The notes under the pieces: generated by a model | Database searches by the model: none | What the model was told of the DNA's origin: nothing | The model's input: only the letters and a program-made list of their open reading frames with translations | Made by a program: the position numbers and the translations under genes | Shown here: piece by piece, positions 27,113 through 35,839 of the stretch | How positions within the stretch are numbered: position 1 is the stretch's first letter | Layout: each line of letters opens with the position of its first letter | Assembly (NCBI GenBank): GCA_000438075.1 | Contig: FR903525.1 | Location: 28,310-92,309 of the forward strand | Origin: Clostridium sp. CAG:609 | Lineage (GTDB): Bacteria; Bacillota_I; Bacilli_A; RF39; UBA660 | DNA length: 64,000 nt | Direction of reading: 5' to 3'

Positions 27113-27731
27113 TTAATTGCCAACATCTTCAGCATTAGGATATGCATTTGGATCTGTGCTCGTTACATAATTAACAAATTGTTTTTCTGTTACTGTTTCT
27201 TCTTTTTCTGATGTAAAATTTAATTTATATTCTGTAAATGGTGGTCCTACTGTAATGGTTATGTGTGATGTGCTTCAGAAGATGAAGGGGCAAACCATCC
27301 GTCATAATAAAATGATTTTGTTGAATAAAATATTTTTCTACAATCGGTTCCCGGGCAAAAGTATTTTGTTGTTACATCTTTAGTTCCTGAATCTGAGCTT
27401 CCGTAACTTACTGTTATATCTTTTGATTCAATTTCATTAACAATTATTTCTCCGTCGGCAAATGTGTATATATATCTTCTTGGATATCGTGTTGTATTTC
27501 TGTTAATTCATATTTTTCTGGTATGGTTACTGTTTTTGTTACATACATTTTTACATCCAAATAGATGGGAATTAAATAAATAATCATCAGTTGGCCAACT
27601 TTTTAATGTAGTTTTTTATACTTTCGGTTTTCTGTACTTGTTTCAAGCATCATTGCCAAATTACTGTTTAATTTATTTTGAATATTATTATTTTTGTTTT
27701 GAATCTCTGCTTTTTTAATTAATGTTCATTC
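27113..27731 (-). pseudogene. decayed surface-protein gene of the XRE cassette family
   Basis: On the minus strand broken frames encode LNSNLAMMLETSTENRKYKK, then after a frameshift SWPTDDYLFNSHLFGCKNVC. These match the N-terminal domain of the intact proteins at 42320 and 61450 (MLET...WPTDGYMFN...C). Further segments include FADGEIIVNEIESKDITVSYGSSDSG and, after a stop, a final LNFTSEKEETVTEKQF...YPNAEDVGN piece. At least three frame changes or stops interrupt it, and no start codon remains. The C-terminal half is not the domain seen in the intact copies. Confidence 0.75.
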
Positions 27732-27753
27732 TATAAATAATTAAGTGTATTGG

Positions 27754-27890
27754 CTATGTGATTAATATAGTCAACTCTGGTATTTTTTTAGCATTTTCTA
27801 ACCTTGATACATATGTAGTTGTGGTGCCTAATTTTTCCGCCAGTTCTTCTTGAGTCTTATAATACCTTATATTATTTGAAACTTAGTCTA
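27754..27890 (-). pseudogene. remnant of an XRE-family helix-turn-helix regulator
   Basis: The minus strand reads KTQEELAEKLGTTTTYVSRL followed by ENAKKIPEL and an early stop, a typical helix-turn-helix of the Cro/CI type. Both ends are lost and there is no start codon in frame. It lies just upstream (in the minus direction) of the decayed surface gene, so the pair is a third, dead version of the XRE-plus-surface-protein cassettes at 41.9 and 61 kb. The stretch 27891-28008 holds nothing recognisable. Confidence 0.65.
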
Positions 27891-28008
27891 TGGCGTCCAT
27901 ACTAAATAACTTACTTAGATTTTATTAATTTTTGTATAAAAGTCCCATAGTATCTTTGTAGCAATATACATTTTGTAAATTCTATGTTTTATGTGTAATT
28001 ATTGGTAA

Positions 28009-28037
28009 TTGATTTATGAGTTATTAAATGATATAAT
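28009..28037 (+). promoter_or_regulatory. promoter for the 3D-domain gene
   Basis: TTGATT (28009-28014), 17 bases, TATAAT (28032-28037), followed by SD GAGGTGA at 28051. Confidence 0.65.
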
Positions 28038-28065
28038 TTAGTTATCCGAAGAGGTGAATACATTT

Positions 28066-28593
28066 ATGAAAGTAGTAAATTATTTTGTTAGAATGTTTCT
28101 ACTGTTATTTGTTCTTATTATTGCTAAGAGTAGTACTGATATAAGAGATGTAGCAGTTGAAAATAATAATACTAATAAAACAATTAATTTAACAACTATG
28201 GCAATGAAAGTTGAAGAAAATGAAGAGATACAAAAATATACTGCAATTAATACATACACTGGTGATTTAACTGGTTATGCTTATAATTGTCCATTATGTG
28301 GTGGAAAGCTTGGATGTTTACCTAGTTATAATATAATGGACGGTACTACGAAGTATACTGATGTTAAATATGGTGAAGTAAATATCGTTGCATCAAGTAG
28401 TAATCTTCCATGTGGTTCTATTGTTAGTTTTTATAGTGATAGAGTTGGTGACGGAAGAATAGTTGCAATAGTACTTGATCGTGGTGTACGTGGTAATTCC
28501 CTTGATTTACTTACCCCGAGTGAAGAATATGCTTCAAAGTATATTGGAAGAAGTAAAATTACATATGATGTTTTAAGGAGCGGGTGGGAGTAA
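28066..28593 (+). CDS. 3D-domain (YabE/Rpf-like) secreted protein
   Basis: The 175-residue protein has an N-terminal membrane anchor or signal (YFVRMFLLLFVLIIAKSS) and a C-terminal double-psi barrel 3D domain: LPCGSIVSF, VLDRGVRGNSLDLL with the conserved Asp residues. Such domains occur in peptidoglycan lytic enzymes. A CPLCGGKLGC segment with paired cysteines is inserted before the barrel core. In Bacillus yabE (G5-3D protein) occupies this place between tatD and rsmA; the G5 and DUF348 parts are absent here. ATG 28066 chosen for SD spacing; GTG at 28054 is the alternative. Confidence 0.8.
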   Translation: MKVVNYFVRMFLLLFVLIIAKSSTDIRDVAVENNNTNKTINLTTMAMKVEENEEIQKYTAINTYTGDLTGYAYNCPLCGGKLGCLPSYNIMDGTTKYTDVKYGEVNIVASSSNLPCGSIVSFYSDRVGDGRIVAIVLDRGVRGNSLDLLTPSEEYASKYIGRSKITYDVLRSGWE

Positions 28594-29390
28594 TACTACC
28601 CGATAATTTATTTATGAAAGCAAAGAAGAGTTTAGGACAAAATTTTTTAATTGATAATAATGTAATTAAAAAAATAGTAAGTGAAGTAGATGCATTACCT
28701 GGAGATTTAGTTATTGAAATTGGACCTGGTAGGGGAGCTTTAACTAAGAGGTTATTATCTTTAGGTTGTAAGGTAATTGCATATGAAATAGATACTGACT
28801 TACGTTTTGTGTTAGATAATTTAAATGGTGATGTTAAGGTTATATATAAAGATTTTTTAACTAGTGATATAAGTGAAGATATAAAGAGTGTAGAATATAA
28901 TAACTTATATTTAGTGGGTAATTTACCATATTATATAACAACACCAATTATAGAACATGTAATAGAATCTAAAATAAATTTTAAGAAATTTACTATAATG
29001 GTTCAAAAAGAAGTAGCGGATAGATTCTTGGCTAGTACAGGTACTAGAGACTATGGTTATATAACATTAGTACTTAAATATTATTTTAACATAAAGAAAG
29101 TATGTGATGTATCAAAGTATTCATTTAATCCAGTACCTAAAGTAGAAAGTAGTGTTGTCAGCTTTCTTACGAAAGAGAGGGTTGAAGAAATAGATACTTT
29201 AGAATACTTTAAATTTTTAAAAAATATGTTTAGGTTTAAAAGAAAGAATATTAGAAATAATATAAATGGTATATATGATATAGAAAAAATTAATAATACA
29301 TTAAATAAATATGGGTTAAGTGTAAGTAATAGAAGTGAAGAATTAAGTGAAGAGATATTACTTGATGTATTTAAGAATTCTTTGAAGTAG
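28584..29390 (+). CDS. rsmA: 16S rRNA dimethyladenosine transferase KsgA/RsmA
   Basis: RsmA dimethylates A1518 and A1519 of 16S rRNA. The protein has KKSLGQNFLIDNNVI, the SAM motif VIEIGPGRGALTKRLL, NLPYYITTPI (catalytic NLPY) and the C-terminal KRKNIRNNI segment. Start is uncertain: GTG 28584 has AAGGAG only 3 bases away and overlaps the previous gene; ATG 28614 gives the common MKAKKSLGQNF start but has no clear SD. Neighbours (3D protein, yabG) match Bacillus order. Confidence 0.93.
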   Translation: MGVILPDNLFMKAKKSLGQNFLIDNNVIKKIVSEVDALPGDLVIEIGPGRGALTKRLLSLGCKVIAYEIDTDLRFVLDNLNGDVKVIYKDFLTSDISEDIKSVEYNNLYLVGNLPYYITTPIIEHVIESKINFKKFTIMVQKEVADRFLASTGTRDYGYITLVLKYYFNIKKVCDVSKYSFNPVPKVESSVVSFLTKERVEEIDTLEYFKFLKNMFRFKRKNIRNNINGIYDIEKINNTLNKYGLSVSNRSEELSEEILLDVFKNSLK

Positions 29391-29405
29391 GAATTCTTTT
29401 TTATT
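29373..29405 (+). terminator. terminator after rsmA
   Basis: AAGAATTC (29373-29380) and GAATTCTT (29391-29398) pair around the stop codon and are followed by T-rich sequence. Confidence 0.65.
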
Positions 29406-29435
29406 TTAATCATATAATTTATTGGTGATTATTAA

Positions 29436-30212
29436 GTGAATATTAAAGTAGGAGATTATGTAACTAGGAATAGTTATAATAATGATACAGTTTTTAAAGT
29501 AATTAAATTAAAAGATGGTATTGTTTATTTAAAAGGGGCTGAAGTTAGATTAATAGCAGATGCTTATTTAGATGATTTAGAAATAGTAGAAGATGTAATA
29601 GAAGATGATGATATTGATGAATTAGAGGTTAAAGATGAGTTATTAGAACGGGGAGAATATTTTTATTTACCAGCGAAGGTATTACATATAGATGGAGATA
29701 GTGAATATTTAAATAGGTGTTTAAAGTTTTATAAAAGAAATGGTATTATGGCAATAGGTAAAAAGATAAATGAAAAGAATATATATGAGCAATTACCTAT
29801 ACTTTTAAAAGAATATAAACCTGATATAGTGGTTATAACTGGACATGATGCTTATTACAAGAAAAAAGGAGATTTAAATGATATAAATAATTATAAGAAT
29901 TCAATTTATTTTGTAAAAGCAGTTAAGGCTGCGAGAAATTATGAGAAAAGTCATGAAAAGTTAGTTATTATTGCTGGAGCTTGTCAGAGTGATTATGAAG
30001 AATTAATTAAAGCAGGAGCTAATTTTGCATCAAGTCCTAAAAGGATTAATATTCATGCATTAGATCCGGCGATTATTGCAAGTAGTATTTCTTTGACAGA
30101 GAGAAATAAAGAAATTGATTTAAAGAGGTTACTTGAAAAAACTAAATATAAAGAAGAAGGTATGGGGGGACTTATTTGTAATGGGCTTATGTATGTTGGT
30201 TATCCAAGGTAG
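29436..30212 (+). CDS. yabG: sporulation-specific protease YabG
   Basis: YabG is a mother-cell protease that processes spore coat proteins for crosslinking. The 258-residue protein shows the N-terminal SH3-like part (VGDYVTRNSYNNDTVFKV), PAKVLHIDGDSEYLNRCL, DIVVITGHDAYYKK and GAGxNFASSPKRINIHALDP, all characteristic of the family. B. subtilis YabG is about 290 residues. GTG start with SD GGTGATTATTAA. Position between rsmA and veg is conserved. Confidence 0.92.
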   Translation: MNIKVGDYVTRNSYNNDTVFKVIKLKDGIVYLKGAEVRLIADAYLDDLEIVEDVIEDDDIDELEVKDELLERGEYFYLPAKVLHIDGDSEYLNRCLKFYKRNGIMAIGKKINEKNIYEQLPILLKEYKPDIVVITGHDAYYKKKGDLNDINNYKNSIYFVKAVKAARNYEKSHEKLVIIAGACQSDYEELIKAGANFASSPKRINIHALDPAIIASSISLTERNKEIDLKRLLEKTKYKEEGMGGLICNGLMYVGYPR

Positions 30213-30218
30213 GTGGAT

Positions 30219-30431
30219 ATGAATATTAATATTATAAAAGAAGAAATACGCAGTAAGTTAAATAAGAGGGTTTTAGTAAGTGTTTATGGTCTTAGAAATA
30301 AGATTGAAAGATATGAAGGTGTTCTTTATAAAGTTTATCCGAATTTATTTACAGTTCTTGTTAATGGGGATGAAAAGAGTTTTTGTTATAGAGATGTTAT
30401 AACAGGTGATGTAAAAGTGAAGGTTTTGTGA
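30219..30431 (+). CDS. veg: Veg protein
   Basis: The 70-residue protein matches Veg, a short conserved Firmicutes protein with an SH3-like barrel (IKEEIRSKLNKRVLVSVYGLRNKIERYEGVLYKVYPNLFTV). In Bacillus it is highly expressed and linked to biofilm control. The ATG at 30219 follows GGTAGGTGG; a GTG at 30213 is less likely. It lies 6 bases after yabG. Confidence 0.9.
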   Translation: MNINIIKEEIRSKLNKRVLVSVYGLRNKIERYEGVLYKVYPNLFTVLVNGDEKSFCYRDVITGDVKVKVL

Positions 30432-30439
30432 AATTTGTG

Positions 30440-30468
30440 TTGCGATTATGTGAAAAATAGGGTATAAT
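30440..30468 (+). promoter_or_regulatory. spoVG promoter
   Basis: TTGCGA (30440-30445), 17 bases, TATAAT (30463-30468). In Bacillus spoVG is transcribed from a sigma-H promoter; the sequence here reads as a sigma-A-type promoter. Confidence 0.7.
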
Positions 30469-30501
30469 TATAAGTGTAAACAACATAAGGAGGTATAAAG
30501 A

Positions 30502-30780
30502 ATGGAAATTACAAAATTAGAAGTTTTTAGAAGGGAAAGAGAAGGCTCTAGACTAAAAGCATTTGTTGATTTTACTTTAGATGATTGCTTAGCTATACGT
30601 GGTGCAAAAATTATTCAAGGAAATGAAAGATTATTTGTTTCTATGCCAAGTAAAATGAATAAAGAAGGCAAAGAAGAAAATATGGTATTTCCAACAAATA
30701 AGGAAACTAGAGAAAAGTTTGAAAATGTTATATTAGCTAAATATGATGAAATGGTAAAAGAAGAAGTTAATGAAGGTTAA
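30502..30780 (+). CDS. spoVG: septation/RNA-binding protein SpoVG
   Basis: The 92-residue protein has the SpoVG core (MEITKLEVFRREREGSRLKAFVDFTLDDCLAIRGAKIIQGN and FVSMPSKMNKEGKEENMVFP). SpoVG is a small nucleic-acid-binding regulator affecting asymmetric septation, sporulation and, in other Firmicutes, virulence. SD AAGGAGGTATAAAG. Its last codons form the ascending part of the terminator stem. Confidence 0.95.
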   Translation: MEITKLEVFRREREGSRLKAFVDFTLDDCLAIRGAKIIQGNERLFVSMPSKMNKEGKEENMVFPTNKETREKFENVILAKYDEMVKEEVNEG

Positions 30781-30791
30781 CTTCTTCTTTT
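30760..30791 (+). terminator. terminator of spoVG
   Basis: An 11-bp perfect stem (GAAGAAGTTAA at 30760-30770 with TTAACTTCTTC at 30777-30787) and a T run end the transcript. Confidence 0.8.
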
Positions 30792-30800
30792 AAATAGAGA

Positions 30801-30883
30801 TATTCCTTTGAAAAAATGTAATGTTGAGGTAATTATTCCTTTGAAAAAATGCAATTTAGTGTATTTATTCCTTTGAAAAAATA
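30801..30883. repeat. three-copy repeat with 32-33 bp period
   Basis: TATTCCTTTGAAAAAATG occurs at 30801, 30833 and (with a final A) 30866. The linkers differ. It lies between the spoVG terminator and the next promoter, outside genes. Like the 26952 array it could be an IS terminal remnant or a protein-binding array. Confidence 0.75.
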
Positions 30884-30956
30884 CTTGTACATTCTTTAAA
30901 ATCTTGATTTTTCCTAGGAATTATCTAGGTTTTGTTGTTTTCAACTTTCAGAGCAT

Positions 30957-30985
30957 TTGACATACAATAGATATTGTGGTAGAAT
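30957..30985 (+). promoter_or_regulatory. promoter for the 31018 gene
   Basis: Perfect -35 TTGACA (30957-30962), 17 bases, TAGAAT (30980-30985). Confidence 0.75.
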
Positions 30986-31017
30986 TAAAAAACGTCGCTT
31001 TAAAAGGAGAGATAAAA

Positions 31018-31500
31018 ATGTTATATAAAATTCAATATGTTTTTGATCGTGATGCAAATAGAAAAGAAGTTTTAGAAGGAGCAAAAGTATTTCAATTTGA
31101 TGGTAGGAATACTACTGTTAAAGAAATATATGTTGGTATTCAATTAGATTTTGATTCTATTTACTATAATCAAGAAAATGCTCAATTAATTGGAGTAAGA
31201 AATAGAGAAGTATTCAAGGCTCAATATGAAAAATATGAAGCTGCTGGTGTTATTTATTTTCCTCAAACTGGTGAATATGAATTCCTAGAAGAAGGAGATA
31301 TTGTACTTCCTTGGGTTAGTAATGAATTAATCGAAGATACATTAGAAAGTGCTTTACAAATATATAGAAATGAAGCGACTGATAATATTTTAAAGCAAAA
31401 ATTAGATTTACAACTATCTTATGTTGAAACATTAGAACCAGATGATCCATTAATTGAATTAAATGATTTATATAGATCAAGAACACAATCAAGTAGATAA
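31018..31500 (+). CDS. hypothetical acidic protein
   Basis: Not recognised. The 160-residue product is soluble, acidic and without cysteines. It has a strong promoter with a consensus -35, a good SD (AAAAGGAGAGA) and its own terminator, so it is likely well expressed as a single gene. An in-frame start at 30976 overlaps the -10 and is rejected. It sits between spoVG and yabP, where Bacillus carries unrelated genes (glmU-prs and others). Confidence 0.75.
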   Translation: MLYKIQYVFDRDANRKEVLEGAKVFQFDGRNTTVKEIYVGIQLDFDSIYYNQENAQLIGVRNREVFKAQYEKYEAAGVIYFPQTGEYEFLEEGDIVLPWVSNELIEDTLESALQIYRNEATDNILKQKLDLQLSYVETLEPDDPLIELNDLYRSRTQSSR

Positions 31501-31517
31501 TAATTGTCTACTTCTTT
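31491..31517 (+). terminator. terminator of the 31018 gene
   Basis: AAGTAGA (31491-31497) pairs with TCTACTT (31507-31513) followed by CTTTT; the stem spans the stop codon. Confidence 0.6.
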
Positions 31518-31543
31518 TCATATAATTAAATGGTGATAATTAT

Positions 31544-31822
31544 ATGAAAGAAGGGACTTATGGAACACATGAAGTTAAAATAGTTGATAGGAGTATGATA
31601 TCTATAACTGGTGTTGCTAAATTGGTTAGTTTTGATGATGAAGAGTTTTTGATGGAAACAATAATGGGTAATTTAAGAATTCTTGGTAGTACTTTAGAGT
31701 TACTTAAGTTAGATACCACTGATGGTATAGTTAAAATAAAGGGGAAAATTAATTCATATACTTATATAGATGAAAAGATTAAGAATAAAGAATCTAGTAT
31801 TATAAATAAGTTATTTAAATGA
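31544..31822 (+). CDS. yabP: sporulation protein YabP
   Basis: The 92-residue protein follows the YabP/YqfC pattern: a first strand HEVKIVDRSMISITGVAKLVSFDDEEFLMETIMGNLRILGSTLELLKLD, then a short VKIKGKINSYTY. YabP is needed for spore formation in Bacillus, in the mother cell. SD GGTGATAATT. It overlaps yabQ by 4 bases (ATGA), so both are co-translated, as in Bacillus. Confidence 0.9.
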   Translation: MKEGTYGTHEVKIVDRSMISITGVAKLVSFDDEEFLMETIMGNLRILGSTLELLKLDTTDGIVKIKGKINSYTYIDEKIKNKESSIINKLFK

Positions 31823-32085
31823 ATAGTTATGTTCAAGTAATATCTTTATTAGTATCTTTTATATATGGTATAGTTTTTTATATATTATCAAAGTTTAATA
31901 AATATATAATTAGTAATAAAAATAATATTGTCAAGTTGTTGGTAACAACAGTCTATGTGGTTGATATGGTTATAATATATATATTTATTATGTATAAGAT
32001 TAATTTTGGTAATATACATCCTTATTTTATTATATCTTTAATATTGGGTTTTGTTTTGTCAATTAAGTGTAAATTTATTAAATAA
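31819..32085 (+). CDS. yabQ: sporulation protein YabQ-like
   Basis: The 88-residue protein is a small polytopic membrane protein with about three segments and an opening (MNSYVQVISLLVSFIYGIVFYIL) like YabQ, which in Bacillus is needed for spore cortex assembly. B. subtilis YabQ is about twice as long, so this is a short form. The call rests on both pattern and the conserved yabP-yabQ-divIC order. Confidence 0.8.
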   Translation: MNSYVQVISLLVSFIYGIVFYILSKFNKYIISNKNNIVKLLVTTVYVVDMVIIYIFIMYKINFGNIHPYFIISLILGFVLSIKCKFIK

Positions 32086-32099
32086 ATATTGTATTATTC

Positions 32100-32128
32100 T
32101 TTACAATATTTTTTTTTTGTTGTATAGT
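32100..32128 (+). promoter_or_regulatory. divIC promoter
   Basis: TTTACA (32100-32105), 17 bases, TATAGT (32123-32128), so divIC can be expressed independently of the sporulation genes. Confidence 0.65.
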
Positions 32129-32152
32129 GCAGTTAAGAATGGAGATGAATTA

Positions 32153-32437
32153 ATGAAAAAAACTAAAAAAGAAAAGAAAAGATTATTTGTCCTTTCTGTT
32201 TCAATTGTAGGTCTTTTGAGTGTATTAGTTTATTCAGTAGCTACGACATGTCCATCAATATTAGAAAATAAAAGTAAGATTAAAGAATTAAATAAAGAAT
32301 ATAATGAACTATTAAGTAACGAAGAAAAATTAGTTAGTGAAGTAACTAAGTTACAAGATGATGAATATGTTGCAAGATATGCAAAAGAAAAATTTATGTA
32401 TTCAGAAGATGGAGAAATTATTATAAGAATGGATTAA
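32153..32437 (+). CDS. divIC: cell-division protein DivIC/FtsB
   Basis: The 94-residue protein has a cytoplasmic basic N-terminus, one membrane segment (LFVLSVSIVGLLSVLVYSVA) and an external coiled coil (ENKSKIKELNKEYNELLSNEEKLVSEVTKL) ending in DDEYVARYAKEKFMYSEDGEIII, as in the DivIC/FtsB septum proteins that bind FtsL and DivIB. ATG at 32153 with SD GGAGATGAA; upstream frame extension is not credible. A shared terminator follows. Confidence 0.9.
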   Translation: MKKTKKEKKRLFVLSVSIVGLLSVLVYSVATTCPSILENKSKIKELNKEYNELLSNEEKLVSEVTKLQDDEYVARYAKEKFMYSEDGEIIIRMD

Positions 32438-32462
32438 ATTAGCATTTTAACAATGCTAATTT
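32436..32462. terminator. bidirectional terminator between divIC and clpP
   Basis: AAATTAGCATT (32436-32446) and AATGCTAATTT (32452-32462) form an 11-bp perfect stem with T runs on both strands. Confidence 0.8.
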
Positions 32463-33028
32463 TCTTTTATAACTTTATCTATTAAACCATATTCCATAGC
32501 TTCTTGAGCAGATAAAAAGTTATCTCTTTCTGTATCATTATAAATTTTATCTAGAGGTTGTTTTGTATTTTTTGAAAGTATTTTGTTAAGTTTTTCTTTT
32601 AATTTAATTATGTGTTCTGCGGCGATTTTGATGTCTGTTGCTTGACCTTGGGCACCTCCGAGGGGTTGATGAATCATTATTTCAGTGTTTTCTAATGCAA
32701 AGCGTTCATCTCCGCTGGATAAAAGAAAAGCTCCCATGCTTGCACACATTCCTAGACCTATTGTTACAACAGGACTTTCAATATATTTAATTGTATCATA
32801 AATTGCCATACCAGATGTTATAACACCGCCGGGACTATTGATGTAAATATAAATCTTTTCATGATTTTTATTATCAAGAAATAGAAGCTCACTAATTATG
32901 ATATTAGCTGTATAATCATTTATTTCACCGCACAAAAATATTATTCTATCCTCAAGAAGTCTAGAGTATAAATCGTATGCATATTCTTTGTTACTACTTT
33001 TTTCAATTACTGTTGGAATTATGTTCAA
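32456..33028 (-). CDS. clpP: ATP-dependent Clp protease proteolytic subunit
   Basis: ClpP forms the tetradecameric serine-protease barrel used with Clp ATPases. The 190-residue protein has [18 protein letters not shown], the serine motif [14 protein letters not shown], the histidine motif IMIHQPLGG and the Asp in [21 protein letters not shown]. All three triad residues are present. It is isolated on the minus strand, with the start region upstream of a uridine-kinase-like gene on the plus strand. Confidence 0.95.
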   Translation of the reverse strand: MNIIPTVIEKSSNKEYAYDLYSRLLEDRIIFLCGEINDYTANIIISELLFLDNKNHEKIYIYINSPGGVITSGMAIYDTIKYIESPVVTIGLGMCASMGAFLLSSGDERFALENTEIMIHQPLGGAQGQATDIKIAAEHIIKLKEKLNKILSKNTKQPLDKIYNDTERDNFLSAQEAMEYGLIDKVIKEN

Positions 33029-33124
33029 AATATATCACCTAAGTAAATAATAGTAAAATTTATCGTTTTTTATTCACAATTTTAAAAAAAATTGATATAA
33101 TTATTAACATAAAGGGATGATTAG

Positions 33125-34771
33125 ATGGATTTAGTAAAAATAACATTTAATGATGGAAGTATCCACGAGTATAAAAAAGGTACTTTGTTTTATGAAGTAA
33201 GCAAAGATAGTGATATGGAAAATATTGTTGGTTTTAAAATTAACAATGAAGTATTTTCCTTGGATACAAAAGTAATGGAAGATATTAAAATTAATTTTAT
33301 TAATACTGATGATTTAATTGGTAATAAAATGTATAAAGCCGGGTTGAAATTTTTATTTTTGGTTGCACTTACTGAAGTTTTTCCGACGTTTGATATTAGA
33401 TATGAACATAGTGTACCACGTGGAATGCTTGGTGTTATCACTGGAGAAAAGATTCTTACTCAAGAAGATATATCTAAGATAAAGGGTAAAATGTGTGAAA
33501 TAATTAATAATAATGATAAGATTACTAAGTTGAATGTTGCTTTTAAAGATGCTATTAAGTTTTTAAAAGATAAAAATGAGTATGAAAAGTTAGAAAATGT
33601 TCAGAATATAAATGATAAAGTTGTTAATTTTTATAAGCTTAGGGGTAATATTAATTATTTTTATTCAATTATGCCATATAGTACAGGTTGTTTAAATAAA
33701 TTTGAGCTTGTGTATTTAGGTAATAATAAAGTGATATTTTTGTTTCCAACTACAAGAAGTAATGGCTTAGTTCCTGAGTATGTTCACTATGATAAGATTA
33801 TTGATAGTTTTATGGAAGGAAAGAAGTGGTTAGATAATTTAGGTATGAGTTATATAACTAGTATAAATAAAACTATTGGAAATGGAAAGATTAAGAATTT
33901 TATTAATTCAACTGAGTTAATGTTTAGTTTAAAAATTAGTGAAATTGCTAAGAATATTTCATTAAATAATGATATAAAGTTTGTTCTTATTGCAGGTCCT
34001 TCATCAAGTGGTAAAACAACAACAACTCATAGGTTATCTTCTTACTTTGAAGCAATTGGGTATGATCCGATACTAATTAGTTTAGATGATTATTTTGTTG
34101 ATAGAGATAAAAATCCAAAAGATAAGTTTGGTAATTACGATTTTGAATGTTTGAATGCTTTAGATGTAGAGTTATTTAATAATAATTTAAATGATTTGTT
34201 GGATGGTAAAGAAGTAATATTTCCAAAATATAATTTCTTAACTGGTAAAAGAGAATATTATAAAAATAAAGTTAAGATGAGTGATAAATCGATATTCTTA
34301 ATTGAAGGATTGCATGCTTTGAATGAAGAGTTAACAAAAGATGTAGATGAAAAATATAAATATAAAATTTATTTAAGTCCATTTATACCTCTTTCTATTG
34401 ATAGATATAATTATATTTCAACATTGGATTTAAGATTACTTAGAAGAATTGTTAGAGATAATAGAACAAGAGGTTATAATGTAGTAGATACAATTGATAA
34501 TTGGCAGAGTGTTAGAAATGGGGAAGAAAAATATATATTTCCATATATTCATCAAGCTGATGTGATTATCAATACGGCTTTAGCTTATGAAGTTGGAGTT
34601 TTAAAGGTTTATGTTGAACCACTTCTTTTGTCAGTAAGTGTTGATAGCATTTATTACGAAGAAGCAAGAAGATTAGTGGATTTTTTAAAACAATTCTTTC
34701 CGATACCGGGAGAATATGTTAATGATGAATCAATATTACGCGAATTTATAGGAGGAAAATATAATGATTAA
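33125..34771 (+). CDS. TGS-domain uridine kinase-like nucleoside kinase
   Basis: The 548-residue protein combines an N-terminal TGS-like domain (VKITFNDGSIHEYKKGTLFYEV), a region like the second domain of threonyl-tRNA synthetases (including HSVPRGMLGVI) and a C-terminal phosphoribulokinase/uridine-kinase domain with Walker A AGPSSSGKTTTTHRL near residue 290 and DDYFVDRDKNP. Such fusions are known in Firmicutes and are annotated as nucleoside kinases; the substrate is not proven. It overlaps gap by 8 bases. Confidence 0.85.
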   Translation: MDLVKITFNDGSIHEYKKGTLFYEVSKDSDMENIVGFKINNEVFSLDTKVMEDIKINFINTDDLIGNKMYKAGLKFLFLVALTEVFPTFDIRYEHSVPRGMLGVITGEKILTQEDISKIKGKMCEIINNNDKITKLNVAFKDAIKFLKDKNEYEKLENVQNINDKVVNFYKLRGNINYFYSIMPYSTGCLNKFELVYLGNNKVIFLFPTTRSNGLVPEYVHYDKIIDSFMEGKKWLDNLGMSYITSINKTIGNGKIKNFINSTELMFSLKISEIAKNISLNNDIKFVLIAGPSSSGKTTTTHRLSSYFEAIGYDPILISLDDYFVDRDKNPKDKFGNYDFECLNALDVELFNNNLNDLLDGKEVIFPKYNFLTGKREYYKNKVKMSDKSIFLIEGLHALNEELTKDVDEKYKYKIYLSPFIPLSIDRYNYISTLDLRLLRRIVRDNRTRGYNVVDTIDNWQSVRNGEEKYIFPYIHQADVIINTALAYEVGVLKVYVEPLLLSVSVDSIYYEEARRLVDFLKQFFPIPGEYVNDESILREFIGGKYND

Positions 34772-35768
34772 AGTTGCGATTAATGGTTTTGGTAGAATAG
34801 GTAGACTTGCATTTAGGCAAATAGTTACACAAACAGATTTTGATATTGTAGCTATAAATGATTTGACAAGTGCAGAAGATTTAGCTTATTTAGTTAAGTA
34901 TGATACTGTACATGGTTCTTTTCATGAAGATGAAATTAAAGCAGAAGGCAATGAAATAGTTGTTGCGGGAGTTAAAAGAATTAAAGTTTTTAGTGAAACT
35001 GATCCAGCTAATTTACCTTGGGGTGAACTTGGAGTTGATTTAGTGCTTGAATGTACTGGTAAGTTTACTGCTCGTGATGATGCAATGAAACATATTACTG
35101 CAGGAGTTAAAAAGGTACTTATTAGTGCACCAGGTAAAGGTGAAATGAAGACTGTTGTTTATAATGTTAATGATAATATTTTAACTAGTGATGATGTTAT
35201 TGTTAGTGCTGCAAGTTGTACAACAAATTGTTTAGCGCCTGTTCTTAATATAATACATAAGAATATTGGAGTTAAAAAAGGATTTATGACAACTGTTCAT
35301 GCTTATACGAATGATCAAGCAACACTAGATATTGCTCATAAAAAAGGTATTAAGTCTAGACGTGGTAGAGCTTGTGCTCAAAATATTGTGCCATCTAGTA
35401 CTGGGGCTGCTAAAGCAATTGGTTTAGTTATTCCTGAACTTCTTGGTAAACTTGATGGTAATGCTTTAAGAGTTCCAACTGCAGATGGTTCAGTTGTGGA
35501 TTTAACACTAGAACTTAGTAGAAATACAAGTGTTGATGAAATTAATAAGTTATTTATGGATAATCAAAATGAAACTATTAAATTTACAATAGATCCAATT
35601 GTATCAAGTGATTGTGTTGGTAAAAAGTTTGGTGCTATTGTTGATGGATTATCAACAAGCATTGTGGAAGCAGAAGGTTCTCAACTTGTTAAAATTATAG
35701 CTTGGTATGACAATGAATATGGTTATACAGCTCAAATGCTTAGAACTGCTAAGAAAATGTTTCAATAA
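34764..35768 (+). CDS. gap: glyceraldehyde-3-phosphate dehydrogenase, type I
   Basis: Gap oxidises glyceraldehyde-3-phosphate in glycolysis. The 334-residue protein starts MIKVAINGFGRIGRLAFRQ (NAD site), has the catalytic cysteine motif ASCTTNCLAP near residue 151 and the WYDNEYGYTAQMLRT end. SD AGGAGGAAAAT lies in the preceding gene, with which it overlaps; co-transcription with a nucleoside kinase is unusual. Confidence 0.97.
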   Translation: MIKVAINGFGRIGRLAFRQIVTQTDFDIVAINDLTSAEDLAYLVKYDTVHGSFHEDEIKAEGNEIVVAGVKRIKVFSETDPANLPWGELGVDLVLECTGKFTARDDAMKHITAGVKKVLISAPGKGEMKTVVYNVNDNILTSDDVIVSAASCTTNCLAPVLNIIHKNIGVKKGFMTTVHAYTNDQATLDIAHKKGIKSRRGRACAQNIVPSSTGAAKAIGLVIPELLGKLDGNALRVPTADGSVVDLTLELSRNTSVDEINKLFMDNQNETIKFTIDPIVSSDCVGKKFGAIVDGLSTSIVEAEGSQLVKIIAWYDNEYGYTAQMLRTAKKMFQ

Positions 35769-35772
35769 AAAT

Positions 35773-35797
35773 AAACTCTCAGAAATGAGAGTTTTTA
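35773..35797 (+). terminator. terminator after gap
   Basis: AAACTCTC (35773-35780), loop AGAAAT, GAGAGTTT (35787-35794), then T. Confidence 0.75.
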
Positions 35798-35839
35798 AAA
35801 ATGGTATATTAAATTTTAAATTAAAGGAGGATTGATTAA

